64,000 nt of DNA, taken from Acetivibrio saccincola (GTDB lineage Bacteria; Bacillota; Clostridia; Acetivibrionales; Acetivibrionaceae). Under the pieces are notes generated by a model. It was not told where the DNA came from. It made no database searches and worked only from the letters and a program-made list of their open reading frames with translations. A program made the translations under genes and the position numbers. How positions within the stretch are numbered: the stretch's first letter is position 1; the number at the start of each line of letters is the position of its first letter. This document shows positions 54,910-63,905 of the stretch, piece after piece. Location: NCBI RefSeq assembly GCF_002844395.1, contig NZ_CP025197.1:3038001-3102000 (forward strand), given 5' to 3'.

Positions 54910-56595
54910 TTATGAATACCAAATAGGCAAAGTATTTTTAGATTTCATAACCGTTCTGTAATGCCTGAAGCCTCCTGTCAGCACCCTGACATTTTTAAAA
55001 CCTTTCTGCTTTAATATTTTTGATGCAATATAAGCCCTGAGCCCAACCTGACAGCTAATTATAATTTCCTTATCACGTGGAAGCTCCTCAAATCTTTCCC
55101 TTATTTCACCCAAGGGTATATTTACAGAACCTTGAATAAACCCAAAGCTTCTTTCATAAGGCTCCGTTACGTCTAAAATTATGGTTTTATCCAAGTCTGC
55201 CTGTTCAATATCATACCAATGGGCAACATCCATATTCCCCTCTAATACATTGCTTGCCACATAACCTGCCATGTTCACAGGATCTTTTGCAGAAGAATAA
55301 GGCGGGGCATATGCCAGTTCCAGTTCTGTCAAATCAAACACCTTTTTATTAAACCTGATGGATGCTGCTACAACATCTATGCGCTTGTCAACCCCTTTAA
55401 AGCCTACAATCTGACAGCCGTAAATATCCCCTTCCGGAGAGTATATAAGTTTTACAGTCATAGGCAAAGCCCCCGGATAATATCCTGCATGGGAGTTTGT
55501 TATGGTTACAGTGGAAAGGTGCTTTATACCTTTAGCTTCTAAAACTTTCTCATTATTTCCCGTGCAACCAACCGTCAAATCAAATATTTTGGCTATTGCT
55601 GTCCCTTGGGTACCTTTATATTTTACTTTCTTCCCAACAATATTATCTGCAGCAATCCTGCCCTGCTTGTTGGCTGGACCTGCAAGGGGTATAATGGCTG
55701 CATCTTTTGTTATGAAATCTTCCACTTCTATTGCATCCCCAACGGCATAAATATCAGGATCTGAGGTCCTTAAGTATGAATCAACCTTTATGCCGCCCCT
55801 GCTGCCAAGCTCAATTCCGCTGTCTTTGATAAAAGCAATATCAGGCCTTACACCAATAGCTATAATAACAATATCCGCTTTGAGCTTCCTGCCGCTTTCA
55901 AGTAAAATTTCCGTTTCATTTTCACTGTGGTTAAATTCTTTTACCCCGTCTCCTAAATACAGAGGAATTTTTTTAGAAATTAAATATTCATGGACTATTG
56001 CTGCCATATCATAATCAATTGTGTTTAAAACCTGATTTGATTTTTCAATAATTGATACTTCCATCCCTAAATTATAGAGATTTTCTACCATCTCAAGTCC
56101 TATATAACCTGCCCCCACCACGGCGGCTCTTTTAGGTGAGTTGTTTTCTATATACTCTTTTATGGCATCCACATTGTTCATATTCCGGAGTGTAAAAATG
56201 TTTTTGGCATCAATGCCTTTAATATCTGGCTTTATAGGTTCTGCCCCCGGGGATAAAACCAAAACATCATAATTTTCTTCGTATATTTTGCCACTTTTTA
56301 AATCCTTTACAACAATGCGTTTTTCTTCTCTTTTTATTTTTATAACTTCATTTTGCGTCCTAACATCAATATTAAACATGGATTTCATTCTTTCAGGAGT
56401 TTGCACAAGAAGCATTCTTCTTTCGGTAATTGTACCGCCTATATAATAAGGGAGACCGCAATTGGCAAATGAAATGTACTCTCCCCGTTCAAATATAATA
56501 ATCTCCGCATCTTCATCCATTCTTCTGAGTCTTGCTGCGGTGCTAGCTCCTCCTGCAACCCCGCCTACTATCAATACCTTTTTTCCCATATTCAT
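54910..56595 (-). CDS. CoA-disulfide reductase with C-terminal rhodanese domain
   Basis: 561 residues. It has an N-terminal FAD site (VLIVGGVAGGASTAARLRR), the redox Cys46 in SFANCGLPYY, an NAD site (AAVVGAGYIGLEM), the second FAD motif (IYAVGDA), and the dimerisation domain. Then a rhodanese module from about 460 follows, with its active-site loop in CQVGLRAY. CoADR-rhodanese fusions reduce CoA disulfides, polysulfides or per/polysulfide CoA using NAD(P)H. It is monocistronic; the start is the ATG after AAAGGGG. It likely works in oxygen or sulfur stress defence of this anaerobe. Confidence 0.92.
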   Translation of the reverse strand: MNMGKKVLIVGGVAGGASTAARLRRMDEDAEIIIFERGEYISFANCGLPYYIGGTITERRMLLVQTPERMKSMFNIDVRTQNEVIKIKREEKRIVVKDLKSGKIYEENYDVLVLSPGAEPIKPDIKGIDAKNIFTLRNMNNVDAIKEYIENNSPKRAAVVGAGYIGLEMVENLYNLGMEVSIIEKSNQVLNTIDYDMAAIVHEYLISKKIPLYLGDGVKEFNHSENETEILLESGRKLKADIVIIAIGVRPDIAFIKDSGIELGSRGGIKVDSYLRTSDPDIYAVGDAIEVEDFITKDAAIIPLAGPANKQGRIAADNIVGKKVKYKGTQGTAIAKIFDLTVGCTGNNEKVLEAKGIKHLSTVTITNSHAGYYPGALPMTVKLIYSPEGDIYGCQIVGFKGVDKRIDVVAASIRFNKKVFDLTELELAYAPPYSSAKDPVNMAGYVASNVLEGNMDVAHWYDIEQADLDKTIILDVTEPYERSFGFIQGSVNIPLGEIRERFEELPRDKEIIISCQVGLRAYIASKILKQKGFKNVRVLTGGFRHYRTVMKSKNTLPIWYS

Positions 56596-56668
56596 AACCC
56601 CTTTTTATATTTCTGTTAAATCCAAAGTATAATTACCCAAAAAATATGCCCCTTAATCACAAAAAGCA

Positions 56669-56690
56669 AAAACCCCTAAAAAGGGGTTTT
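56669..56690. terminator. Terminator downstream of the anti-sigma gene
   Basis: The stem AAAACCCC-TAAAAA-GGGGTTTT is placed between the anti-sigma stop (56727) and the CoADR start region, functional on the reverse strand. Confidence 0.75.
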
Positions 56691-56726
56691 AGAAAATATC
56701 AGCACATAGGGTTTAAAATTCTATAA

Positions 56727-57785
56727 TTATATTTTTGAAAAATCAAATAAATCCGCAAATTCCTCCAACATCTTATCCGTAATGCCCTTTTGTGTTCCTG
56801 AAAGAAGGTTTATGGTAACATATGAATCCGGCAAATCCGCAATAACCAATGCTTTATTTTCACTAAGTGCCAGTGAAACTTTTACACCGCTTTTTGTTGT
56901 ATACTCCCACTCCCTGTACGAATTTGCATCGCCTATATTAAGATAAGTGTCTGAAAAAGTGCCCTTTACATAGTTTCCAAACTGATAGCCCATTTGTGTA
57001 CCATCTTTTAACACCGCTTCCCCGTCAAAGTGAAAAGTGCTGTCGTTGTAAACATAGCCGCCTAGAACTATGTTGTTATTCTTGATAAAGTCGCCAGTAC
57101 CTGCTTCTTTTATTAATTCCTCCCCGCTGCTAATAAATGTCCTGGATTCATGGAGTTTAAGTTCGTATTTGTTAATAATTTCCTCCAGTTTATCCGCCAT
57201 TTCCTGCGTGTAAACTAAATACATAGGGTATTTTTCTATAAATTCATTGGAGCTGTTGCCTATTTTAGCTAAAATACTGCCGTCAGCATCGTACTCACTG
57301 CAAAATAAATTCCATTCCACACTGGCTTTATACTCATTGCTGTCAGGGTACCCCTGCAGTGCAATAAAGTCAGCTTCCCCCTCAACAGTTGATTCCAGCA
57401 CATCTTTATTTTCTGAATCTTCCTGGCTTTCAAAATCATCTTCTGTATAAGCAGTTTTTATGCCAGAATTTTTGAAAACCAAATCCTTCACACCATTCCA
57501 GCGGACAGCTAACGTACTAATGCCAATAGTGGCTACAACAGCTGCAGCAGCAGCTATACTTACAATTTTCTTGACATTCATGGTTTTTTGACCTCCTGTT
57601 TTTTCTTTGCTTCTTTCTTTGATTCTTTCTTTGATTTTTTCAATAAACTGATGGGGCATTACAGTGTCAGCATCCCTGCCTCCCTGTGTTTTAAATAATT
57701 TGTCTGATATTTCATCTGCCTTTTCAATATCACCAATAAGGATGGCCCTTTCCAGTTCTTTTTTTAATTTAGAAATATAATCCAT
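56727..57785 (-). CDS. Membrane-bound anti-sigma-like protein
   Basis: 352 residues. The N-terminal 70 residues are cytoplasmic, helical and charged. One membrane helix (about 71-91, VSIAAAAAVVATIGISTLAV) follows, and then an extracellular domain of 260 residues. It lies directly downstream of the ECF sigma gene on the same strand, the usual order for a sigma/anti-sigma pair, in which the N-terminal part would hold the sigma factor until a signal arrives outside. The outer domain was not recognised. AGGTGGTT precedes the ATG. Confidence 0.7.
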   Translation of the reverse strand: MDYISKLKKELERAILIGDIEKADEISDKLFKTQGGRDADTVMPHQFIEKIKERIKERSKEKTGGQKTMNVKKIVSIAAAAAVVATIGISTLAVRWNGVKDLVFKNSGIKTAYTEDDFESQEDSENKDVLESTVEGEADFIALQGYPDSNEYKASVEWNLFCSEYDADGSILAKIGNSSNEFIEKYPMYLVYTQEMADKLEEIINKYELKLHESRTFISSGEELIKEAGTGDFIKNNNIVLGGYVYNDSTFHFDGEAVLKDGTQMGYQFGNYVKGTFSDTYLNIGDANSYREWEYTTKSGVKVSLALSENKALVIADLPDSYVTINLLSGTQKGITDKMLEEFADLFDFSKI

Positions 57786-57867
57786 ATAAAACCACCTCCA
57801 TCTTTCTTGTAAAGGCCTTTACTAATATATATCTAAATTACATTAATGTAACTTTCTTTGGTGTAAC

Positions 57868-58390
57868 TTACTTTTCATCAAATTTTAATTTCTTAACGAT
57901 ATTTTGTACTTCCCTTCTAAGCCTTACCAGACGCATACGTACTGCAGCTTCACTTATACCTTTTTCCGATGCAATTTCTTTAATGGACTTGCCCTCTACA
58001 TAGCACTGTTTGTACAGGTGGTATTCCTTTGGGTTTAAACTTTCTATAACTTGTCCGGTATACCTGGTCTCATCAATTTTCTGATCCTGCTCCCTTAAAA
58101 GTTTTTGATACGGCTCCCCTTCTTTAGTGGCATTTTCATACAAGTATTCCTTTGCCAAAGTCTCCTGGCGCTTTAAACCCTTTATATATGTAAGGGTTAT
58201 ATTCCTGGCTGTTTTATACAAAAATCCAGCGGGTTTTTCATGATTTAAAAAAAATCCTGCCTTTTTCATATGCAATTGTGAAAACTTCCTGTATCAGATC
58301 CTCTGTGGCTTCTTTATTTTTTGTTATTGAAAATATATATTTAAAAATTCTTCCGTAATTTTCCTTGCAGAGTTCTTCAAAACTCTTCAT
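57868..58390 (-). pseudogene. ECF sigma factor, frameshifted in an A8/T8 tract
   Basis: The ATG at 58388-58390 (GAGGTGG site) opens MKSFEELCKENYGRIFKYI, then the sigma region 2 segment DLIQEVF, but stops after about 50 codons. A second frame from 58275 supplies the rest: the linker and region 4 (KEYHLYKQCYVEGKSIKEIASEKGISEAAVRMRL). Removing one base from the eight-base A run at 58247-58254 joins them into one protein of about 173 residues. It may be a true mutation, a phase-variable switch or a sequencing error. It would normally direct its own operon and the anti-sigma gene next to it. Confidence 0.8.
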
Positions 58391-58506
58391 TTTGACCACC
58401 TCTATAATATTTATATTCTATTTTAGCTAATGTAACAAAAATTTTTGTATATTTCATTTTAAATAGTTTAATACTAACTAAAAATAATTAATTGAGAGGA
58501 AAAACT

Positions 58507-58962
58507 ATGCCTTGGGTAATTTCATTTATTATATCCTGGATTTTGTTTTTTACTTTAATTGACTATAAACAACTAAAAAGAAATATTTTTGGCGGAATAG
58601 CAGCCTTAATACTTGGCAGTATAGTGGACTGGGGCGGACAGAAGCTGGGTATTTATCACTTTTATGATGTTATAATCCCTTGGGCAGGATGCTCTGCCTT
58701 TTATAAATTTGGACCTATTTTTGTCATGGGAACTTTGTTTTTCCAAAGCGTTCCTAAAAAACCCTGGATACAGGCTTTAAATATCCTGATTTTTTCCCTG
58801 CTGTATTTGTTTTTAGAAGCCCTTATAATAAGCACCGGTGTGGCAGAATACTTTAGCTGGCATATACTTGCAAGCTTGCTTATTAATATACTGACCTTTA
58901 GTTCCCTAACTTATTTTAAGGAGAATTTTTTGGAGAAAATAGAAGTCAATAAGTCATATTAG
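58507..58962 (+). CDS. CBO0543-like integral membrane protein
   Basis: About 151 residues from the ATG at 58507 with GAGAGG upstream. There are four to five predicted membrane helices, and W-x-DW-x-G and IPWAGC motifs. The family is restricted to spore-forming Firmicutes and often lies beside spore genes; its function is unknown. It begins the plus-strand cluster with gerAB and a second family member (60103). Confidence 0.65.
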   Translation: MPWVISFIISWILFFTLIDYKQLKRNIFGGIAALILGSIVDWGGQKLGIYHFYDVIIPWAGCSAFYKFGPIFVMGTLFFQSVPKKPWIQALNILIFSLLYLFLEALIISTGVAEYFSWHILASLLINILTFSSLTYFKENFLEKIEVNKSY

Positions 58963-58985
58963 TAAAAATTTTAGGAGGTGTATTT

Positions 58986-60089
58986 TTGACCAAAAATAAA
59001 ATTACACCTGTAGGCGGGGAAAAGATATCCGTCCTGCAGTTTTCCTTTTTGCTCATGACAATAGTTTTGGCAACTGCCGATGTGTTTTTGCCTGCTTTTG
59101 TTACCCGGGAGGCAGGGAGGGATTCATGGATTTCAGTAATAATAGGAACCATTATATCCATAATTATTGTCAATGTTTTTTTAAACCTGGCATTAAAATA
59201 CCCTGATAAAATGTTTGTAGACTATTCCTGCGATATTTTAGGAAAACCTCTGGGGAAACTTGCAGGAGGTGTTTTTTTGTACTACATATTTATAATAACC
59301 TGTATTGCAACAAGGAGCTTAGGTGAAATTTTTCTTATTGCATTCAATCCTAAAACCCCCATAGCAATATTTATAGTAACCGTTATATTACTGGTTGCCT
59401 ATGCAGTTGGAAAGGGAGTGGAGACCATCTCCAGGATGAATGAAATACTTCTGCCCTTGGGGCTTTTAATTTTAATTAGCATAACGGTATTAAATTTTAA
59501 AGAATTGAATTTTAATTACTTCCTTCCCATACTATATGACGGGATTGTACCGCCTTTAAGAGGAAGTATTTTAATACAGGCATGGATAATTGAAACTATA
59601 GTGATACTTCAACTGATACCCTTTGTAAATGATAAGAAAAAAATAAGAAGTTCTGTAACAGCTTCACTTGTAATAATTGGAGCAGGTCTACAAATGGGTG
59701 TACTTATAATTGCCTTATTTGGTTCAGCAACCAAATCTTTTATACTCCCTGCCCTTGAGTTTGTAAGATATGCAAACTTTGGGGAAAATTTTAGAGGAAT
59801 TGACATAACTATAATGAGTGTATGGATAGGCGGTGCTTTTGTAAAAATTTCAGTTTTTTTCTTTATATTTATATTGGGTTTAGCCAGGTTTTTAAACATA
59901 AAATCATATAAAGATCTGATAATACCCGGTGGAGTTTTGCTTATCACTTATTCAATGGTATTTTCGAGAAATATTATGGAAGAAATGTATTTTATAAGTT
60001 TTATAAAGCCCTTTTATTCCTTATGTGTGGTTTTTTTGATGCCACTTTTGCTTCTTTTTATATCAACTCTAAAGAAAAAATTAATGTAA
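58986..60089 (+). CDS. GerAB-family spore germination permease
   Basis: 367 residues with about ten membrane helices. It starts at a TTG with AGGAGGTG upstream. The N-terminal EKISVLQFSFLLMTIVLATADVFLPAFV and the region with ILLPLGLLI belong to the GerAB/YndE branch of amino-acid permeases, which form the membrane B-subunit of germinant receptors. It is adjacent to CBO0543-like genes and close to a gerC-type tail at 63.9 kb. The A-subunit gene is not visible in this window. Confidence 0.88.
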   Translation: MTKNKITPVGGEKISVLQFSFLLMTIVLATADVFLPAFVTREAGRDSWISVIIGTIISIIIVNVFLNLALKYPDKMFVDYSCDILGKPLGKLAGGVFLYYIFIITCIATRSLGEIFLIAFNPKTPIAIFIVTVILLVAYAVGKGVETISRMNEILLPLGLLILISITVLNFKELNFNYFLPILYDGIVPPLRGSILIQAWIIETIVILQLIPFVNDKKKIRSSVTASLVIIGAGLQMGVLIIALFGSATKSFILPALEFVRYANFGENFRGIDITIMSVWIGGAFVKISVFFFIFILGLARFLNIKSYKDLIIPGGVLLITYSMVFSRNIMEEMYFISFIKPFYSLCVVFLMPLLLLFISTLKKKLM

Positions 60090-60102
60090 ACAGGTGATGA
60101 AA

Positions 60103-60573
60103 ATGCAATTTGTATTTTTCTATTTATCAATAGCAGCAATACTTATTGTGCTTGGAATAGTTTCCATTTACAAACCTCTTGACTTTAGATGCTTTGTAAT
60201 AGCTATTACCACAACAGCCTGTTCATTGGTTTATGAAACAATTTTAGGTGAATATTACGGACTATATTATTATATTAATGAAAAAGACTCCATTATATAT
60301 ATTGTTTTATCAGGTATACTCCTGTACCCTGCATTAAATGTCATATATGTACTTTTCCTACCTAAGGAAATAAAAAAAGCCTTTGTTTATACAGTTTTTT
60401 GGATGGCAACAATGATTATTTTTGAATATGTAAGCCTTTTGACTAAAACAATTGTTTTTACAGGTTGGAAACCTATGCCTTGGTCTTTAATCACTTATAT
60501 AGGTACTTATTTATGGGTTTACACTTTGTATAAGTTTATGGAAAGAAAAAAGTATTTTCAGGAATCATATTAG
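60103..60573 (+). CDS. CBO0543-like integral membrane protein (second copy)
   Basis: About 156 residues from the ATG at 60103 (AGGTGATG site; alternative starts are two or three codons upstream). It has about five membrane helices and a YE-x5-GEYYGLYYY loop. It is distantly related to the protein at 58507 and starts just after gerAB, so it is likely co-transcribed. The role is unknown; possibly it is a partner of the germinant receptor. Confidence 0.6.
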   Translation: MQFVFFYLSIAAILIVLGIVSIYKPLDFRCFVIAITTTACSLVYETILGEYYGLYYYINEKDSIIYIVLSGILLYPALNVIYVLFLPKEIKKAFVYTVFWMATMIIFEYVSLLTKTIVFTGWKPMPWSLITYIGTYLWVYTLYKFMERKKYFQESY

Positions 60574-60574
60574 A

Positions 60575-61654
60575 CTACCTTCCCTTTCTTAATATTGACA
60601 TTAGTCTCAGATAGTAGTAACCAAACCTTATTACATTAAAATTTGTATGGTATAAAAGATGCTTTATGCCGGGAAGCCCTATTCCTGTCACAATCATATC
60701 ATACATTTTGTTATCCGCTTTGTTGTATGCTTTTCTCATTTCACGGATCCATCTGTTATGTCTTAAAACAACTTTCTCTATCAGCTTCTCATAATCCTTC
60801 CCAAATACCATAGATCTTGCAGCCATAACCCCCATTGTGATGGAACTTAACTGACCAAATCCAAAAAAAGGGTCTATTGAACCCCCGGCATTGCCTGTCA
60901 AGTATATATTGCCCACTTTAAGGGGATATGCATATCCTGTTTCATGCTTTTGTTTAAATTCCTCCACTATGGTGTAGTTTAAGTTTTCATAATACCAGAA
61001 AAGCTCCCAAAAGTGGTCTATTTCATTGGAATTTACATCGTTTACAACCAGTATAAGGGATGCTTTCTTTTCATTGTAAGGAGTAAGGTATGCGTATCCG
61101 TTTTTGCAGTATTTTTTATTTATCCACATTATCAATGTATTTGTATCAAAATTTCCCAATACAGTAGCCCCTTTTATATAGGTTTGTATGGTTTCATGCC
61201 AGCACCCAAGTTCTTTTGTTAAAGCTGCAGTACCATTTGCCACAACAACAAAGTTAAACTCCTTTGAAAGGGGTTCATAATCCGCTAATGTGTTAAATTT
61301 TACCACAGGATTTTTTAATTGGGAATAAATCTGGGAAAAAAGCGAATCTTTTTCCCTGCCCCTTTTTAGAAAATATCCGAAATTGCCTTTCAGTACTTTT
61401 TTTTTGTTTGGAGAATAGTGAGTAAGATTATTTATTGTATTTACAGGGGTAATATTTATATCAAAATTTTTTTTAAAATATTCTATTGCATCTTTTATGG
61501 GACGATGCTGGATTCCTAAAAGGGCACTGATATGCCCATATTGATCCCCTATAAAGCTGTTCCTCTCAAAAATAACCGGCTGTATACCGTGTTTTTCAAG
61601 CTGGTGGGCGCAGGAAAGACCTGATAGTCCCCCCCCTATTATAGCAACCTTCAT
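60575..61654 (-). CDS. FAD-dependent oxidoreductase (geranylgeranyl-reductase-like), paralogue 1
   Basis: 359 residues from the ATG at 61652-61654 with GGAGG upstream. The Rossmann FAD site is VAIIGGGLSGLSCAHQLEKHG, and the second FAD contact is IYLTGNAGGSIDPFFGFG near residue 262. The C-terminus is helical and basic. It resembles the GG-reductase/NAD(P)-FAD family, acting on lipids or quinone-like substrates; the true substrate is unknown. It is closely similar in plan to the plus-strand gene at 62532. The site GGAGG lies inside the stop region of a 29-codon gene, so translation is coupled. Confidence 0.8.
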   Translation of the reverse strand: MKVAIIGGGLSGLSCAHQLEKHGIQPVIFERNSFIGDQYGHISALLGIQHRPIKDAIEYFKKNFDINITPVNTINNLTHYSPNKKKVLKGNFGYFLKRGREKDSLFSQIYSQLKNPVVKFNTLADYEPLSKEFNFVVVANGTAALTKELGCWHETIQTYIKGATVLGNFDTNTLIMWINKKYCKNGYAYLTPYNEKKASLILVVNDVNSNEIDHFWELFWYYENLNYTIVEEFKQKHETGYAYPLKVGNIYLTGNAGGSIDPFFGFGQLSSITMGVMAARSMVFGKDYEKLIEKVVLRHNRWIREMRKAYNKADNKMYDMIVTGIGLPGIKHLLYHTNFNVIRFGYYYLRLMSILRKGR

Positions 61655-61656
61655 TT

Positions 61657-61746
61657 TTAGCCTCCGTATTTTTTTAATACTTTTATCCAAAGAAATACAA
61701 GTACACCATCTAACAGTGATAAAATAGTATATACAATTAAATTCAT
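61657..61746 (-). CDS. 29-residue membrane peptide upstream of the oxidoreductase
   Basis: ATG 61744-61746 follows a strong GGGGGAAG. The peptide MNLIVYTILSLLDGVLVFLW ends in IKVLKKYGG and has one hydrophobic helix with a basic tail. Its last codons GGA GGC and the stop form the ribosome binding site of the next gene, so the two are coupled. It could be a real micro-protein or a leader that controls the oxidoreductase. Confidence 0.5.
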   Translation of the reverse strand: MNLIVYTILSLLDGVLVFLWIKVLKKYGG

Positions 61747-61783
61747 TTTTAAAACTTCCCCCTTCCCTGCTTAAAGCATGAAA

Positions 61784-62011
61784 TTAACGCCTGGATTTTG
61801 CCGGAAATATTTTGGATATAATTCCTGATGAATCCTGAAGCCGGTCTATTTTTTGCTGTAGCTTTACAATTGCTCTCATTTCGTTGTCCCTAAGCTGTGT
61901 TAATATCTGCCTTACTTCAGGGTTTCTTATCGTTATTAAATTGCTGTTATAGAAAATCTGATTGGAAATCCTGCTTTGCAAAATATCCTTTAAAATATCT
62001 ACTACTTCCAA
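61784..62011 (-). CDS. Small helical protein, unrecognised
   Basis: 75 residues with a TTG start after AGGTGG. It is wholly helical in appearance, with IRNPEVRQILTQLRDNEMRAIVKLQQKIDRL in the middle and a basic end (KIFPAKSRR). The N-P-E-V-R/L-D-E pattern is like spore-coat or ferritin-like helical pairs, as is the next small gene, but this is not certain. It lies upstream of the 29-residue peptide on the same strand. Confidence 0.5.
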   Translation of the reverse strand: MEVVDILKDILQSRISNQIFYNSNLITIRNPEVRQILTQLRDNEMRAIVKLQQKIDRLQDSSGIISKIFPAKSRR

Positions 62012-62210
62012 TTTAAACCACCTACTATAGTATTTGTATATTTCTGTTATTAAAATTCTGCTATATTCATTTGTTATATTTATTAATAATTCTGCTATAT
62101 TTTTTTACAAGCATTTTTATGCAAATTTTTATGTTACTTTTGCGTGTGAAAAGTACTTTTATCTGTGTTTGCCTAAAATTTCCTTTAAGTTTTTACTTTA
62201 TGTTTTTTCT

Positions 62211-62423
62211 TTAAGTCTTTTTTATATTAAGGGCAATCATTTTATCTTTTAAAATATCTATATGTTCCCTGGAGTTTTTACTAAACTCCTTAAGCATATT
62301 CTTTATCTCTTTATCCTTTATTTTGTCAAATATATCATCATATTTTTTAAGAAGAAGTTGCTCCCTGTCTATGGATTCATTAAACATAATATTAAGCATG
62401 TACTCCTGCGATAGCTTATCCAT
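62211..62423 (-). CDS. Small helical protein, unrecognised
   Basis: 70 residues with GGGAGG before the ATG. Two helices rich in Glu, Lys and Ile (IDREQLLLKKYDDIF and EIKNMLKEFSKNSREHIDILKD) with E and H residues spaced as in ferritin-like or coat-associated hairpins. No family was assigned. It is divergent from the FAD oxidoreductase at 62532. It probably belongs to the spore-related set. Confidence 0.5.
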   Translation of the reverse strand: MDKLSQEYMLNIMFNESIDREQLLLKKYDDIFDKIKDKEIKNMLKEFSKNSREHIDILKDKMIALNIKKT

Positions 62424-62531
62424 GTACTACCTCCCAACACCGAAAAATTTAAACTACATAAAATATTTTCTGTTCAAATTGCAAATATTATTCTTACAAA
62501 TATTAAATTCTGAAGGAAAAGGGGAATCAAC

Positions 62532-63602
62532 GTGAAAATTGCTATAATAGGGGCTGGTCTGGCAGGTCTGGCTTGTGCTAGAGAGCTTATTAAAAACGGG
62601 ATTTATCCGACTATATTTGAAAAAAAATCATGTATAGGTAAAGACTATTTGCTTTCCACAACAACTTTAAGGATTTTAGACAGAAGTTACAGAACATCTG
62701 TAAAATATTTGAATCAAAGGTATAATTTAAAATTAAAGCCCTTTTCACCTTTAAGGGAAATTACAATGATTGCCCCGCAAAGACAGACAGTTGTAAGGGG
62801 AAAATTAGGATATATATACATGCGGGGGGAGGAGGAAAATTCTCTAGAAAACCAGATTGCACGAGGTTTAAATGCAAATATACTGTTTGATAATTTTGTA
62901 GATATAAATGATGTAAAAAATCATTTTGATTATATAATAGCTGCCACCGGGAATGAAGCTATACCAAAAACCCTGGGGGTATGGACTCCGACATTTAATG
63001 TATGTTTAAGGGCTGCTGTGGTATTGGGGGATTTTAAAACTGATTGTGTAAAAATGTGGGTAAATACTGATTATTCCAAATCCTGCTACGGATATATTTC
63101 ACCATACAGCACAAAGGAAGCAAGACTGCTTTTGACAGTGGACAATATAACTCCCTATGAGATGGATTATTATTGGGACAAATTTTTCAATGAAGAAAAT
63201 TTATCATATGATATAATTGAAACCAAAGACATTGAGTACAGCATAGGTACCACCTCCTCTGCTAAAGCAGGCAATATATACCTTGTAGGAAACTGTGCAG
63301 GGCTTATTGATGACTTTTTGGGTTTTGGCGCTGTCAATGCCATTGAAAGCGGGATTTTGGCAGCTAAGTCAATTGTAAAAGGACTTGACTACAATGAGCT
63401 TATAAAGCCTATGAAAAAACATGTAACCAAACTCCATGAATTCCGCAAGGCATTAAACAGCTTTGATAATAAAGACCTTAACAGGCTTATTACTTTTTTG
63501 GGGCTGCCTGTTGTAAAACAGCTTATATACAACAATCCCCTTATAAAGGGAAAAAATTTTAGTTTTATAGCCAGAATGTACAATAGCATAAAGAACCGTT
63601 AA
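62532..63602 (+). CDS. FAD-dependent oxidoreductase (geranylgeranyl-reductase-like), paralogue 2
   Basis: 356 residues with a GTG start after GGAAAAGGGG. Its motifs are parallel to those of the gene at 60575: IAIIGAGLAGLACARELIKNG (FAD) at the N-terminus, YIIAATGNEA mid-way, and IYLVGNCAGLIDDFLGFGA near 255. The two genes are a diverged pair in opposite directions flanking small helical genes. The pair may act on one membrane or spore compound in sequence; this is inference. Confidence 0.8.
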   Translation: MKIAIIGAGLAGLACARELIKNGIYPTIFEKKSCIGKDYLLSTTTLRILDRSYRTSVKYLNQRYNLKLKPFSPLREITMIAPQRQTVVRGKLGYIYMRGEEENSLENQIARGLNANILFDNFVDINDVKNHFDYIIAATGNEAIPKTLGVWTPTFNVCLRAAVVLGDFKTDCVKMWVNTDYSKSCYGYISPYSTKEARLLLTVDNITPYEMDYYWDKFFNEENLSYDIIETKDIEYSIGTTSSAKAGNIYLVGNCAGLIDDFLGFGAVNAIESGILAAKSIVKGLDYNELIKPMKKHVTKLHEFRKALNSFDNKDLNRLITFLGLPVVKQLIYNNPLIKGKNFSFIARMYNSIKNR

Positions 63603-63656
63603 ATCCTCCCCTTAAGAAAGGTTTTTTTCATAAGTACCTTTTTTTATAAGTATTTT

Positions 63657-63893
63657 TTACCTGTATGAGTATTCAACGTTAAAAACAAGTTTGGCTAAAG
63701 GCTCATATATGAAAGTTAGAATTTTTTTTGGATTTATTAAATCCCATTCTAATACATAGTTTAATGCATAAAAGAGAGATATAATTATTATAAACTGGGA
63801 TACCAGTATAAGCTTTTTATCTTTTTTATTCACATCTTTCCACAGTAAAAATACAGAAATTAATACATGTATTAGAATTACAATAAACACCAT
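63657..63893 (-). CDS. Small membrane protein between germination genes
   Basis: 78 residues, ATG preceded by GGAGGAAGG. There are two membrane helices (residues 1-17 and 30-47) around a short basic loop with KKDKK, then a tail of about 30 residues. It starts 12 bases after the gerC-type stop, so it is in the same operon. Small genes of this type often follow ger operons; its role is unknown. Confidence 0.6.
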   Translation of the reverse strand: MVFIVILIHVLISVFLLWKDVNKKDKKLILVSQFIIIISLFYALNYVLEWDLINPKKILTFIYEPLAKLVFNVEYSYR

Positions 63894-63905
63894 CAGTCCT
63901 TCCTC

